From Sialis fuliginosa (Eukaryota; Arthropoda; Insecta; Megaloptera; Sialidae): a DNA stretch of 64,000 nucleotides. The stretch's first letter is position 1. Each line of letters begins with the position of its first letter. Both the position numbers and the translations under genes were made by a program. Shown here piece by piece: positions 46,852 to 57,744 of this stretch. The DNA lies in assembly GCA_961205875.1 (NCBI GenBank), contig OY540820.1, forward strand, positions 5,146,001-5,210,000, read 5' to 3'. The notes beneath the pieces are model-generated. The model ran no database searches. It saw only the letters and a program-made list of their open reading frames with translations, and was not told the DNA's origin.

Positions 46852-47204
46852 TATATAAATAAAATTTTAAGTTTTGTGCACTTTTTAAGAGGGGCTGATG
46901 AATTATCAAAAAAATGTTTTTTAATCCAGGCGAGTGCGGTATCAAATTTTAATGATAGCTGACAATTCAAGGAATTTAATTATGTAAACATTTTGTTATT
47001 ATTTAAATTTTTATTTATAAAATTATAAAAAAACGTATGTAAACGAATGTGAGAAAAATTTGATTTTTTTTTCAAGAATAATTTAATAAATAGAAAATTC
47101 AATTATCTTTAATTTTATATAAAACTAGTATTGCCGTAAGTTAATAAATATTCAATGAAAATATTTAAAAACAACATTACTAATAATTAATAGACTACAT
47201 ATAC
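46852..47204. other. Unique AT-rich DNA
   Basis: Nothing recognised. Confidence 0.35.
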
Positions 47205-47330
47205 AGGTTGGTCCGGTTTGGGATATAGATATTTTAAGAACTGATTCCTTTGCTCACTGTGAGTAAAAAATTGTACGGAAAGGTGGGGTCTATCTTCAAC
47301 ACCCTCTGAGCTACAGGGTGTTTAAAAACT
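47205..47330. mobile_element. ACAGGGTG/ACAGGTTGG-type foldback scrap
   Basis: ATACAGGTTGGTCCGGTTTG and CTACAGGGTGTTTAAAAAC resemble ends of foldbacks such as I. The unit is incomplete. Confidence 0.35.
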
Positions 47331-47499
47331 TTCTTCAGAGTAGTACTTACAAACAAAGATTATCTCATAACTTCCAAAGTAACGTAACTAGAAGAACCAC
47401 AATGAGTCTGTTTCATAGGTAATTAACTAATGTATTTTAGCGGTGTTTCCAGTTAAGAGTTATTGCTTCTTTTCGAAGTCCATGGTCAGATTCCAGTAG

Positions 47500-47695
47500 G
47501 GTAGTAAGAAAAAAAATTGGAGGGGGGGAGTAAATAAATTGAGCAAATTTTTTTTAGGTATATTGAACTGATGTTTTCTCAACACGTTTTTTTAGAACAC
47601 TGAATATTTCGGGGGGGGGGGGGGGATATGCGGCCCTTGGTAGATTGGGTTTATGCTATGCGGCCCGAAAGGTTCAAAAGGTTGGACACCTATGT
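47500..47695 (-). mobile_element. hAT-like right end with a poly-G run
   Basis: A G-run of about 15 at 47611-47625, then GCGGCCCTTGG and GCGGCCCGAAAGGTTC. On the minus strand the end reads ATAGGTGTCCAACCTTTTG, typical of hAT/Charlie-type elements. Left end not found. Confidence 0.45.
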
Positions 47696-47871
47696 TTTCA
47701 AGTATATTTATGCTTATAAATCATTGTGATGGGCAGTTTTGGCTTTTCTTTCACAAAAGTTTCAGGGTATTTTTACAAACAAATTTTGCGGACACCCCTG
47801 TCCATTGCGTAAACATAATATATGTTCTTTACAGAAAAAACACGTGCCAAAAAGGTCACTTTAAGTAAAAA

Positions 47872-48671
47872 ACATCTGCCAAGTAAATGCACAGTGCTAC
47901 CTCGTGCTAAATTCACTAAAACCGATAGTGTTCAGATAAATTGCCTGGCATTGGTTAACCATTTAATTTTTATACAAATTTTACTAAAAAATCTTAGTTC
48001 GAAATTTTTCTTAAAACGCACCTGAATATTTTTTCATATATTTTTAATTTTTTGACAATTTCAATCTAAATCTAAATTTATGCAAATATCAAAATGACAT
48101 TTAAAACGTCAAAGTGACATTTAAAACGCCAAAATGACATTTAAAACGTCAAAATGACATTTAATATATCCTATCAAATATCAATTGAGAAAAACAAAAC
48201 ACGAATTTTTAAAATAAATTGAGATAAATCTTTGTAAGGGAATATTTTACAACAAACGTAATAGACCCATATTATAGGAAATTTAATGCTCTACAAAAAA
48301 TATTCTATAAAATTTTCTCGTAACATGTGTCGTTCTTGAGATATCTTGAAAAAGGAATATTTTGGAGTGTCACCCCTCCCCCTTACACACGATTTTGATG
48401 ATTTTGAAATGTGACCGTCCTCAAACCAAACCCAACCATCCGACCAAGATTCAATAATATCGGTTCAGTGATTCATGAGTTATGCGTGTGACAAGGATTC
48501 AGGGGACGGACGGACGGACACACGGACAGACAGACAGACACGGAACGAAAAGTGTTTGTCTTGACGTGAAACGGATAAATCAATTTAAAATTTTGAAATT
48601 GGAGAACTTTTTTTTTGTCTCAATCTGAAACGATCACATAGCTTCTCGTATCTTCGATATTGCGAGGAAGC
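47872..48671 (+). mobile_element. Repeat family C, copy C5 (full length)
   Basis: An 800-bp copy colinear with C2 from ACATCTGCCAAGTAAATGC to GCGAGGAAGC. Unlike C2, its flanks show no long direct repeat. The GACGGACG/GACA tract has a different unit count. Confidence 0.8.
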
Positions 48672-49145
48672 AAAAATACAAACCTAAATATAAAATAACA
48701 CTATCTCGAAAAAGAATCAATAATCCAATTTTTAAATCATCCGTTTCAATTAACTTCAAGCATAAAAAATGTACGTTTCTATCTCTCTCCACCGATTCAA
48801 CAAAAGACTGGTCTACTAACAAGTGCACACACACACAAATGTAACGTCAACTGAATAATGTAACACTTTTGTTTGGAAATCCGTATGCAAATCATTGCTA
48901 GTTGCGGTTTTCATAATTTAGTAACAAAGCAACGGTAGTCGTATCAATCAGAACAGATCAAACACTGTAGCTTCGAATATTATCTGATTATTGTGTTTCA
49001 TTAACGTGGAGAGGGTCAACAGAATTCTATTGAATTTTGTCATTAATTTTAATTGGTGTTGTTATTTAAACTATATTTTATGTATGATTGACTTTAAATG
49101 TATTTCAATGAACAATAATTTATGGTGTTTGGAATTTCTAGTATG
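48672..49145. other. Unique DNA
   Basis: An ACACACACAC tract at about 48825. The 122-codon frame at 48991-49359 begins here and runs into element T, so it is not a gene. Confidence 0.4.
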
Positions 49146-49153
49146 TACAGTCG

Positions 49154-49710
49154 CCTGCATTCAGTGTTGCCAGTATGAACTCCCTAAAAAGTACGATAGG
49201 CTTACCAAAATGGTACGAAATTTGACAAATAGGTACGGTTTCAACTTTTTAAACTGTTGTGTGAAAAACTTTTTTTGTCACATTTTGTCGCCCTCAACCC
49301 CTTATACTACAAATGTTAAAATTGTTAGAAATGTATTTGAATTATTATTTTTTATTTAATTATACCCTTTATTTTATTTTGTGTTAAAAGACATCAATTA
49401 TTAAGTAATTAATGGACGCCATTCGGAACGCCCCTAATGTTTCGTTAAAAAACCGTTAATACTGAAAAGTAGATATAGACGAAAAAATCAAGGTACGTTT
49501 CATTTTTACTTTAATTTTTATTGGTGTTATTCATAATAAACATTTTATTTTTTTATAATTTTTTTACGTAGTGAAGCTGAATAAAAGCTTGAAAAAATCT
49601 TTGTGGGGCAAAAGGTACGGTCAGAGCTGAGGTACGATTTTGGTACGGTCGGGTCATGAATAGTACGAAAACCGTACTAAAAAGTACGTTCTGGCAACAC
49701 TGCCTGCATT
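49154..49710. mobile_element. hAT MITE T, perfect 8-bp duplication
   Basis: Element 49162-49702 (541 bp) ends CAGTGTTGCCAGTATGAAC and, inverted, CAGTGTTGCCAGAACGTAC. CCTGCATT at 49154-49161 and 49703-49710 is a perfect 8-bp duplication. CAGTGTTGCCA is the classic hAT terminus. GGTACG/CGTACC words crowd both subterminal zones. Confidence 0.9.
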
Positions 49711-50075
49711 AATGGTCTTGCAGTTTGTATTCATTTTCGTTTATCACAAACTTAGTAGGCTCCTCCCATTGGATTATTATAATATTTAAATCATTTCTCC
49801 ATGTATCAAACAAAGACAGATATTTTGAAATTCATTTGCTAGATAAAGAACTACTCTTCGTTTAAAGTACTCATATATATTTGTGCAATTAAATTATTAT
49901 GTAAGCTATTGAAAATTGTACAAGTAAATTTTGTGGCAATAAATATTTGATATTTTAGTATTTAAATATATTAAACTTGATAGAAAAAGATAACCGATGA
50001 TGTTTGTCTTTAAATTTGGAATCTGTTGTAAGCGATTCTAGCCTATAAGGTGCCAGACGAGTTCTGCAGGTGACT
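49711..50075. other. Interior of CC, AT-rich
   Basis: No frame and no other repeat seen. Confidence 0.35.
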
Positions 50076-50226
50076 GTACAAATCATCTTTAATGTTTGAT
50101 GCAAAATGTATTTTAAATATTACTTGTGACCAAGTACAGCTTTTTAGTATTTCATAAAATATGTCCGTCTGTCTATCACAGCCTTGTTTAATTAGGTCTT
50201 AATAAACCATAGAATTTGCACTTAAA

Positions 50227-50898
50227 AAAATCTGCCAAGTAAATGCACAGTGCTTCCTCGTGCTTAATTCACCAAAGGTAGTTAATTATTGAACAATTGC
50301 CTGGAATTGGTTAACCATTTAATTTTCATACAAAACTAAAAAATATTACTTTAAAAGACGCACCTGATTATTTTTTCGTATATTTTTAATTTTTTGACAA
50401 ATGTCAAAAGGACATTTAAAACGTCAAAATGACATTTAATATGTCCAAGGAAATATCAATTTAGAAAAATAAAACACGAATTTTTAAAATAAATTGAGAT
50501 AAATCTTTGTAAGGGAATATTTTACAACAAACGTTGTAAACCCATATTATAGGAAATTTAATGCTCTACAAAAAATATTCTATAAAATTTTTACGTAACA
50601 TGTGTCGTTCTTGAGATATCTTGAAACAATAAATATTTTGGGATGTCATTCCTCCCACTTACACACGAAAGTTTCAATAATATCGGTTCAGTGGTTCATG
50701 AGTTATACGTGTGCTAAAGATTCAGGGGGACAGACGGACGGACGGACGGACAGACAAATAGACACGGAACGAAAAGTATTTGTCTTGACGTGAAACGGAA
50801 AGATAAATTTAAAATTTTGAAATCTGAGAACATTTTTTTTTGTCTAAATCTGAAACGATCACAAAAAGCTTCTCGTATTTTCTATATTGCAAGGAAGC
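50227..50898 (+). mobile_element. Repeat family C, copy C6
   Basis: Colinear with C2 but with interior deletions (fewer TGACATTTAAAACG units and a shortened segment before TTTCAATAATATCGGTTCAG). Microsatellite GACGGACGGACGGACAGACA at about 50731. Confidence 0.8.
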
Positions 50899-51207
50899 TA
50901 AACTATTAATATGAATTAAAATATTTAAAATTTCGGGAATTTCCGGTAAACTTGATTTCCTATTTTCGATTCCAGGTATTTAAAAATTCACAGAAATTTG
51001 AAAACAGTACATGCATAGGCATACCTATGTATGTAGATACCTACTCATAGATATTGATAAATGAAAGTAAATTATGTACTGTATTATTATGAGTTAAGTG
51101 AAGATATTCTTAAGATTGTTTTTAGCTGATGAAGACATTGTCCACCAAACTTCATAGTCAAAGATTAAAAACATATGTATATAAACAGCACATTTTATTT
51201 TCATAGA
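50899..51207. other. Unique DNA
   Basis: Nothing recognised. Confidence 0.35.
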
Positions 51208-51758
51208 AAGGTAGTGGAACCAGTCATGGCAAAAACCCAAGTAATGGCAAATTTTTAATTAAATGTACTGAATTAGAAATATGTGTTGATATTTGATCAC
51301 TACCATTTGTGAATATTAATCTATATACATTTAACTGTCTTACAGCGTGATTTGATGACAATCGGCCAATAGGTGTCAAATTGGTAGACATTAAAACTAA
51401 TTATTAGTATAATTTATTTGTTAATTATTATATTATCATAGCAACTGCTTTATATTGTTTTAAATTTGACGATTCTATATTTTATATTATATTTTGTGTA
51501 GTAATACTTAACATTTTGTAATCATTAGCAAGTGCCCATTACTGCGTGCTCATTACTGGTTTTATTTTATCCATTACTGGAGAAAAGAACTTGAACAAAA
51601 TAAAAGGCTATAAATGGTAATTAAATTGATTATATAAAGAGTTACTTGTTTTATTAGTAACATGAGTTGATGAGATTTACAAAAAACAAGCCCATTATTA
51701 ATCACAAAAACAATAAACCTTATTCATATAGCGGCCATAACTGGTGCCTTTACCTTAT
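51208..51758 (+). mobile_element. Family A MITE, copy A7
   Basis: AAGGTAGTGGAACCAGTCAT to GCGGCCATAACTGGTGCC then TTTACCTTA. Full length with diverged ends. Confidence 0.8.
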
Positions 51759-52403
51759 GTACTTATATTTTTAAAAGAACTTTATATAAAATCAAAACGC
51801 TGTTACTTCTCAATTGAATAAAGATTGCTCAAAGGTCTTTTTACAAAAAAAAAGATTTATTAATACAATAGTATTTTTAAGGATTCTTCGATGAATGGGA
51901 TGAAAAAAGGACCGGTATTTATTTTAGATATTCCTTTTATATGTTTTCAAATCCCTTAACTCCAGAAAGATTTTCATAGTGCAAAGAGGAAGCTTTGTAC
52001 TAATGTAAAAATCTAAAATTCAAATTTTTGTGAGTTTTTAGGTTGGAGATTTTCTCGAATTTCAAAGAATACAACAATATTCCTATATTTCTTAACTGTT
52101 CCTTATAGAATGATCATTTATAATGTAATGACTATTGATTAATGGTTCAAAGTTTCTGCGGAGTTTACTCAATAATTAATATTATTTTCTGTTATTCTGA
52201 TACATGGATTTTCTTATATAAATTAATCATATCTAGTTGATGAATGAGTATTAATTTTTAGAACCAATTCTATTTGTTTTCTAAATGCATTCAATACCTT
52301 TACACATAACGGCTTTATTTAGTGTTTGTTTTAGTAATTATTGCATCAATATATCAAAGACTTGATTCAGAAAAAGTGTTTTTAGATAGACACTACATAA
52401 AAA
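51759..52403. other. Unique AT-rich DNA
   Basis: Nothing recognised. Confidence 0.4.
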
Positions 52404-52675
52404 TAAGGTACTGGCACCAGTAATGGCCGCTATAAGAGAAAGGTTTACTGTTTTTGTGATTCATGGACTTCTTTTTTGTAATTCTCATGAACTCATAACT
52501 CTTTATTTAATCAATTTAATTACCAAAGTCCGCAAATATAGTTTTTTTAAATTATAGTCTTTTATTTTGTTTATGTTTTTTTATCCAGTAATGGATAAAG
52601 TAAAACCAGTGATAGGTACCCAGTGATGAACACTTGCTAATGATTACAAAATGATAAGTACTGCGACACCAAACG
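52404..52675 (-). mobile_element. Family A, half copy A8
   Basis: A minus-strand copy with an intact end TAAGGTACTGGCACCAGTAA, cut after GATAAGTACTGCGACACC. The 64-codon frame at 52552-52746 spans its edge. Confidence 0.8.
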
Positions 52676-52970
52676 TACTCGTATACAAATATTTTGACAA
52701 CTACTGTTTGTATTGGATTCAAATCAGAATGACAGTTATAACTCAATAGTTTTGTTTATTTGTTTTACTTTAAAGCAGAAAAACCAAGTTGCGGTAAATC
52801 ATAAGTGATGGATATCTTGAAAACAGTAAATAAATGTAATTTTAGTTGAATATACAGGGCTGTATTTACATCTTTTAGAGATAAATCAATGAACAATCTA
52901 ATATATTTACTGTTTAATTGTCAATTGTTAGTTGAACTTCGCGTACTTACTAGTATCCCGTATCGTATAA
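52676..52970. other. Unique DNA
   Basis: Nothing recognised. Confidence 0.3.
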
Positions 52971-53495
52971 TTTTGTCTTGGATATGACCCCAGTAATGAC
53001 TATTTTTTAATTAAATGTACCGAATTAGAAATATTTGTTGATATTTGATAACTACCATTTCTGAATATTAATCTATATACATTTAACTGTCTTACAGCGT
53101 GATTTGATGACAATCGAGCAATAGGTGTCAAAATGGTGGACATTTAACTAATAATTAGTATAATTTATTTATTAATTATTATATTATCATAGCAACTGCT
53201 TTACATTGTTTCAAATTTGGCGATTCTTTCTTTTATATCTTTTGTGTCGTAGTACTTATCATTAGCAATTGTCCATCACTGCGTGCTCATTACTGGTTTT
53301 ACTAAACAAAATAAAAAGGTTTAATTTAAAAAAATAAACTATATTTACGAACTTTGGTTATTAAATTGATTAAATAAAAAGTTACTTGTTTCATTAGTAA
53401 CATAAGTTCATGAAAATTACAAAAAACAAGCCCATTAATTCAAAAAAACCGAAAACTTGTTCTTATAGCGGCCATAACTGATGCATTTACTTTAT
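52971..53495 (+). mobile_element. Family A MITE, copy A9
   Basis: TTTGTCTTGGATATGACCCC to AGCGGCCATAACTGATGC. The terminal bases are eroded. Confidence 0.8.
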
Positions 53496-53905
53496 AAATA
53501 ATTTATAGAAAAGTTGTTAGACCGTCTCTGGCTAGTTTGAATTCATCCCAAGCTCGACTTTATTTCCCCTCAACCTGATCTATTATTTCTCTGGCAATAC
53601 CGCAAACAAAACGCAAATGTTGTTTTCTCATTTTGGTTCGATTTATTCTCGCGATGGCGATATTTATTGTTCAATCTGCGATATTGTCTCGCGGCCCCTC
53701 GCTGCCTGGCGGTCGTCCGTATTGAGTTATACGTAATCCGAGCTGAGACGCGCGGCGATCGTCAGCACATCCATCACCGCGGTGCAGAAACACTGTCAAC
53801 ACTAGAACGGAGGGTCCCCAAATCTAGCGGGTGACGGTTTATGACTTAAGAAAACATACGCCATACCCAATACAAGAATAAACTGACCTGGTCGGCACAA
53901 GACTT
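53496..53905. other. GC-richer single-copy island
   Basis: 53640-53830 (TTCTCGCGATGGCGATATTT, GGCCCCTCGCTGCCTGGCGG, GACGCGCGGCGATCGTCAGC) stands out in base composition and matches no repeat here. It could be a host promoter, 5' exon or old element. Frames are short and none is convincing. Confidence 0.35.
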
Positions 53906-54684
53906 TTTAGGGTTCCGAAGAAACCCTATTAATATCGCTTTGTCGTCCGTCCGTATGTACGTCCGTCCGTCCGTCCTTTTCACTCAAAGCTAAATAGCTC
54001 GTAAACTATATAAGCTAGAAACTTGAAATTTTTACTGAACATGTAAAATGACACCCTCTAGTAAAATATGTACAAATTTATTGAATAAATAATTTTTCAG
54101 GGGGGGCAATAAGGAGCTAAAGCTAGGTAAAAAAAATATTTTTTTTATACCAAGGCATGTGGCACGTTAAAATGTATAACCAAACAAGCGAAATTTGACC
54201 CTTTTTTTATTTTTTTTCTAAATCAAAAATGGTGCCTGTAGGGGGATTTAAAGCAAATCCAAAAAAACAAAAAAATTGTATACCAAGACGTGTGGCACGT
54301 CTTAATTAGTAGAAAATGCCCCTATTTTTTATTTTTTTTCTAACTGTAGGGGGCTAAAAGCAGTATTTTATTCTGTCCCCCCCCCCCTCTATCAATGTAA
54401 CTACTGGCTCAAAAAATCTGAAAAAAATTTGGTAACGAGATTTTGGTGGGACTACCAACGACAAATACTAAAGTCAATAATATAATTTTAAATTTTGGAA
54501 TAATAGGGAGGGGTGTAAGAGAATTTAAAAATTTTATTTTCATATCTAGGCATGTGATATGTCAAAATGTACATCTCAATTAGTAGAACTTGACACTTTT
54601 TTATATTTTAACTTTAACTTAAAAATGCACCTGTAAGTGGTTCCAAACATTTCACGTATTACGTACTTCGGAACCCTTATGGCA
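53906..54684. mobile_element. AGGGTTCCG-ended element D1
   Basis: Ends TTAGGGTTCCGAAG and, inverted, TAAGGGTTCCGAAG. CGTCCGTCCGTCCGTC microsatellite near the left end. The interior shares CTACTGGCTCAAAAAATCTG, GGGACTACCAACGACAAAT and TCATATCTAGGCATGTG with 14169-14690. A C-run lies near 54390. Non-coding. Confidence 0.7.
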
Positions 54685-54758
54685 TACACTCGTGTATGTC
54701 TTGCCCGAATTATTTATACATCATGATAAAAAATAAATTAAATATAAACTGCATTACA

Positions 54759-55211
54759 TTAAGGGGGGTAAGGTTTTAAAGGCGAAAAAAAGGCATATTT
54801 TCATGATTTTTTTTTTAAGATATGAATAATGTTGGTTTATTTATTTCATATACACGTTATAGTATGACATCTAAAGTATCTTGGGAAAAATTTTCAATTA
54901 AAAATATCAAAAAATAAGTCCATGACAGCGAATCTCTGGAGGCGCCTCGAAAAAAAGTTGTTATGCGGTGAACTCCATAACTCGTTACCGGATCATCTAA
55001 AACAAAAAAATCGAAATGTGCTTAAAAGGTGATATGTTTCCCTAGGTAGTCAGAGAGAGTTTTTTTTTTCGATTTAATTATTTTTGGCATCATTTGAAAG
55101 TGAAAAACGTGATTTTCGCTAAAAAGATTTTAATACTCTCGACATGTTGTACATTCAAAAAATTTTAAAAAAAATGCATTTTAAAACCTTACCCCCCCCC
55201 CCCCCCCTTAA
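54759..55211. mobile_element. TTAA-flanked MITE (piggyBac-like target)
   Basis: Element 54763-55207 lies between two TTAA tetranucleotides and ends GGGGGGTAAGGTTTTAAA and, inverted, a longer G run plus TAAGGTTTTAAA. A TTAA duplication is characteristic of piggyBac-type elements. Assignment is inferred from the target alone. Confidence 0.65.
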
Positions 55212-55629
55212 AGCGTCGATTACATTGAGCGAGTTTACAAGCTACAAGCCAGCTTTTTTACAAGCTGCTTGAAAACTCGCTCAGTGTAATCATGATCACT
55301 AGCTAACAAGCTGCTTGTAAACAATCTGCTACAAAAGTTGAAAGCCGGGCTACTTTACTCGCTGGCTTGTAGGCTTGTTAGCTTGTTAGCTTATAAACTA
55401 GCCGTGTGTCATCATAGTAGATAGTTCGCTAGCTGCTAGTATCTCGGTGATTCCTGCTTTCAGTGTCTATAAAATGTATTCACAACACGTGGTTTACTCG
55501 CTAGCTAGTTGGCTACTGAGCGAGTGGAAAGTTTTGTGTGTCATCATCACAATCTTGCAAGCTAACAAGCCAGCTTGTAATAAGCTGGCTTGTTAGCTTG
55601 TAAACTCGCTCAATGTAATCGTCCCTTTA
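55209..55629. mobile_element. MITE Q rich in AACAAGCnnGCTTGT words
   Basis: Ends TAAAGCGTCGATTACATTGA and, inverted, TAAAGGGACGATTACATTGA, extending to GCGAGTTTACAAGC. Many copies of ACAAGC, CTAGCTA and AGCCAGCTTG words lie inside. It abuts the TTAA of the previous element, so one may have inserted at the edge of the other. Confidence 0.75.
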
Positions 55630-55710
55630 TTGTAGTTTTTGTTAATGTTTGAAATATATTTAATTCTATTCTGTGATTTTATTTCAAACATTTTTATTAT
55701 ACACCAGTAT

Positions 55711-56361
55711 AAGTTACTTGCATATGACCCTATTTTTAAATTAAATGTACTGAATTAGAAATATATGTTGATATTTGATTACTACTATTTCTGAATATTA
55801 ATCTATATACATTTAACACTGTCTTACAGCGTGATTTGATGTTAATCGACCAAAAGGTGTCAAAATGGTGGACATTTAACTATACTCTATAAGATAATAC
55901 TCTTTAAGAATGCGCAGAATCGTGCATTACACCGTCAAAAACCACGGCAACCACTGCATTCTTAAATGAAGTAGAGTATAATTATTAATATAATTTATTT
56001 ATTAATTATTATATTATCATAGTAACTGCTTTACCTTGTTTCAAATTTAACGATTCTTTCTTTTATATCTTGTGTTTCGTAGTACTTATCATTTTGTAAT
56101 CATTAGCAAGTGTCCATCACAGCGTACTCATTACTGGTTTTACTTTATCCATTACTAGAGAAAAAACATAAACAAAATAAAATGCGATAATTTAAAAAAC
56201 AAACTATATTTGGGGACTTTGGTAATTAAATTGATTAAATAAAGAGTTACTTGTTTTATTAGTAACATGAGTTGATGAGAATTACAAAAAAGAAGCCCGT
56301 CAATCACAAAAACAGTAAACCTTACTCTCTTATAGCGGTCATAATTGGTGCCAGTACCTTA
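55711..56361 (+). mobile_element. Family A MITE, copy A10, with nested B3
   Basis: A sequence split after GGTGGACATTTAAC by B3 and resuming AATTATTAATATAATTTATT. It ends GGTGCCAGTACCTTA. The left end is eroded. Confidence 0.85.
55881..55980. mobile_element. Small MITE B, copy B3
   Basis: About 96 bp between TA dinucleotides, TACTCTATAAGATAATACTC at the left and, inverted, TACTCTACTTCATTTAAG at the right, with ACCGTCAAAAACCACGGCAA inside. The uninterrupted A copies show the empty site TTAACTAATTATTA, proving TA target duplication. Confidence 0.85.
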
Positions 56362-56426
56362 CTTGTTTATATCAAACTGTTTATTATTATACATATATTC
56401 CTGCATCATAATAATTTAGGTTACAG

Positions 56427-56610
56427 TTTAAAATATTGTAGTAAAATAAAACATAAATCATTCTTCAATGATTTAGAGCAGCAGCGTTTAGAAGAGGTTG
56501 ATCTTTGCAAAATAAAAATAACCCCTCTAGAAAGTACAGAAATCCTCTGTCAAGATTTCGAAACAGAGAAGATAGATTATGTTCTGGCCCCAAGCTGTGA
56601 ATTTCATTAA
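56427..56610 (+). CDS. Possible terminal exon of an unrecognised gene
   Basis: After an acceptor-like TTTAGGTTACAG, a frame of about 61 codons runs to TAA at 56608-56610, containing FNDLEQQRLEEVDLCKIKI, TPLESTEILCQDFETEKID and YVLAPSCEFH. Composition is mixed and protein-like, acidic, and GC-richer than its flanks, unlike the other frames of the window. It lies downstream of A10 and matches no repeat here. The frame continues upstream into A10, which would not be translated if the exon starts at 56427. No domain recognised and no upstream exon found. It may be a gene remnant. Confidence 0.3.
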
Positions 56611-57442
56611 AAAAACAATACTGTATTTGATAGAATCGAGTGATTTCTTGGTTTTCAACAAAGATGATATATGTATATATGTTTTTACATATTCAGAAAA
56701 AAAATATTTCTTATATTTTTTTCTGATTTTCATTGCATTTACGACTCAGCAAGAAATTTAATCTTATTGTTTGTTTTACATATTATTAATATAACACTGT
56801 AAAATTAATTAAAAGAAAAATACTATTAGTTGATATACTTACAGGATGATTTCCAAGGAAGGTAAAATATCGAAATTAATTATTAACCTATTTATTTTTG
56901 ATTTTTATACAAATTCTAAGACGGGACCTGGTGTTTCTTGAGGGTTGTAAGATATAAATTTATACGAATTTCTCAATAACTACTCAACAGATTTTATTCC
57001 GGGTTTCACTAATGGATAGGTTAGGTTAGGAGTATAATTTTTTTATATTTTGTGTAAATTTCATATTTTGTGTAAACCGATGATTACTTAATATTTAATT
57101 GAATTAATATTCCCGGGTACACCAGGTCCAATTCGCTAGTATTTTATAAATTTTAAACTACATATATTCAATATTCACTATACCTACATAATTATGAAAA
57201 TCATCACAACACAACATGTATATTTGCAAACTAATTTATATAATATAATTAATGTATAAACTATAACTGAAATCAAAATTCACGTACATATACATATACA
57301 CTGATTGATTTATCAAAGGCATACTAATTATGAACATATTATAGCAACTTATTTATTATTCATATTAGTTTTATTAATCAGATAGGTACGTTATTTGCGA
57401 TTAGTATAGCCGCTATACGCGGCGCATTATATTATAATATAT
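56611..57442. other. AT-rich DNA with a weak inverted pair
   Basis: GGGACCTGGTGT at about 56933 and ACACCAGGTCC at about 57120 are inverted and may bound a small element. TTAGGTTAGG at 57018. Nothing coding. Confidence 0.35.
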
Positions 57443-57741
57443 GAGGTGTTTATTTTGAAAGTGGCCTAACTCCATTTATGTTTAAACTGAGATATTAAAG
57501 AGTTTACGTTTCGATAAAATTAAAAATATACGTGCAAGATATCAATGTGCCACATTGCTTAAGTGTTTCTAAGAGAGTTAAATTTACAATTACTATTAAA
57601 ATAACCCCAATTGTTAAATGAATAATATGTGTTTTTTACCACAAATGGACTTAAGCCGCTTTCAAAATTAACAATTACATTTGTAATTTTAAAAGAACTC
57701 CAGTCCATTTGTTGTAACTTAAAATGCTTCAAATTGAAGAA
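57443..57741 (+). mobile_element. Foldback F3 (truncated)
   Basis: GAGGTGTTTATTTTGAAAG to TGCTTCAAATTGAAG, the left arm of F only. It stops where the following LINE/SINE-like insert begins. Confidence 0.75.
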
Positions 57742-57744
57742 AAA

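Larger units (their letters stand above)
49146..50078. mobile_element. TA-flanked MITE CC, host of element T
   Basis: CAGTCGCCTGCA at 49148 and, inverted, CAGTCACCTGCAG ending at 50076, with TA on both sides. The TA target and CAGT ends fit Tc1/mariner-type elements. Without T it would be about 380 bp. The terminal repeats are short (about 12-13 bp), so this call is moderate. Confidence 0.5.

Noticed and set aside
48991-49359. 122-codon open frame on the + strand
   Set aside because: Its second half is hAT MITE T and it crosses the T insertion border.
44264-57030. TTAGG runs as telomeric sequence
   Set aside because: Only two or three units inside other repeats. They indicate taxon flavour at most.
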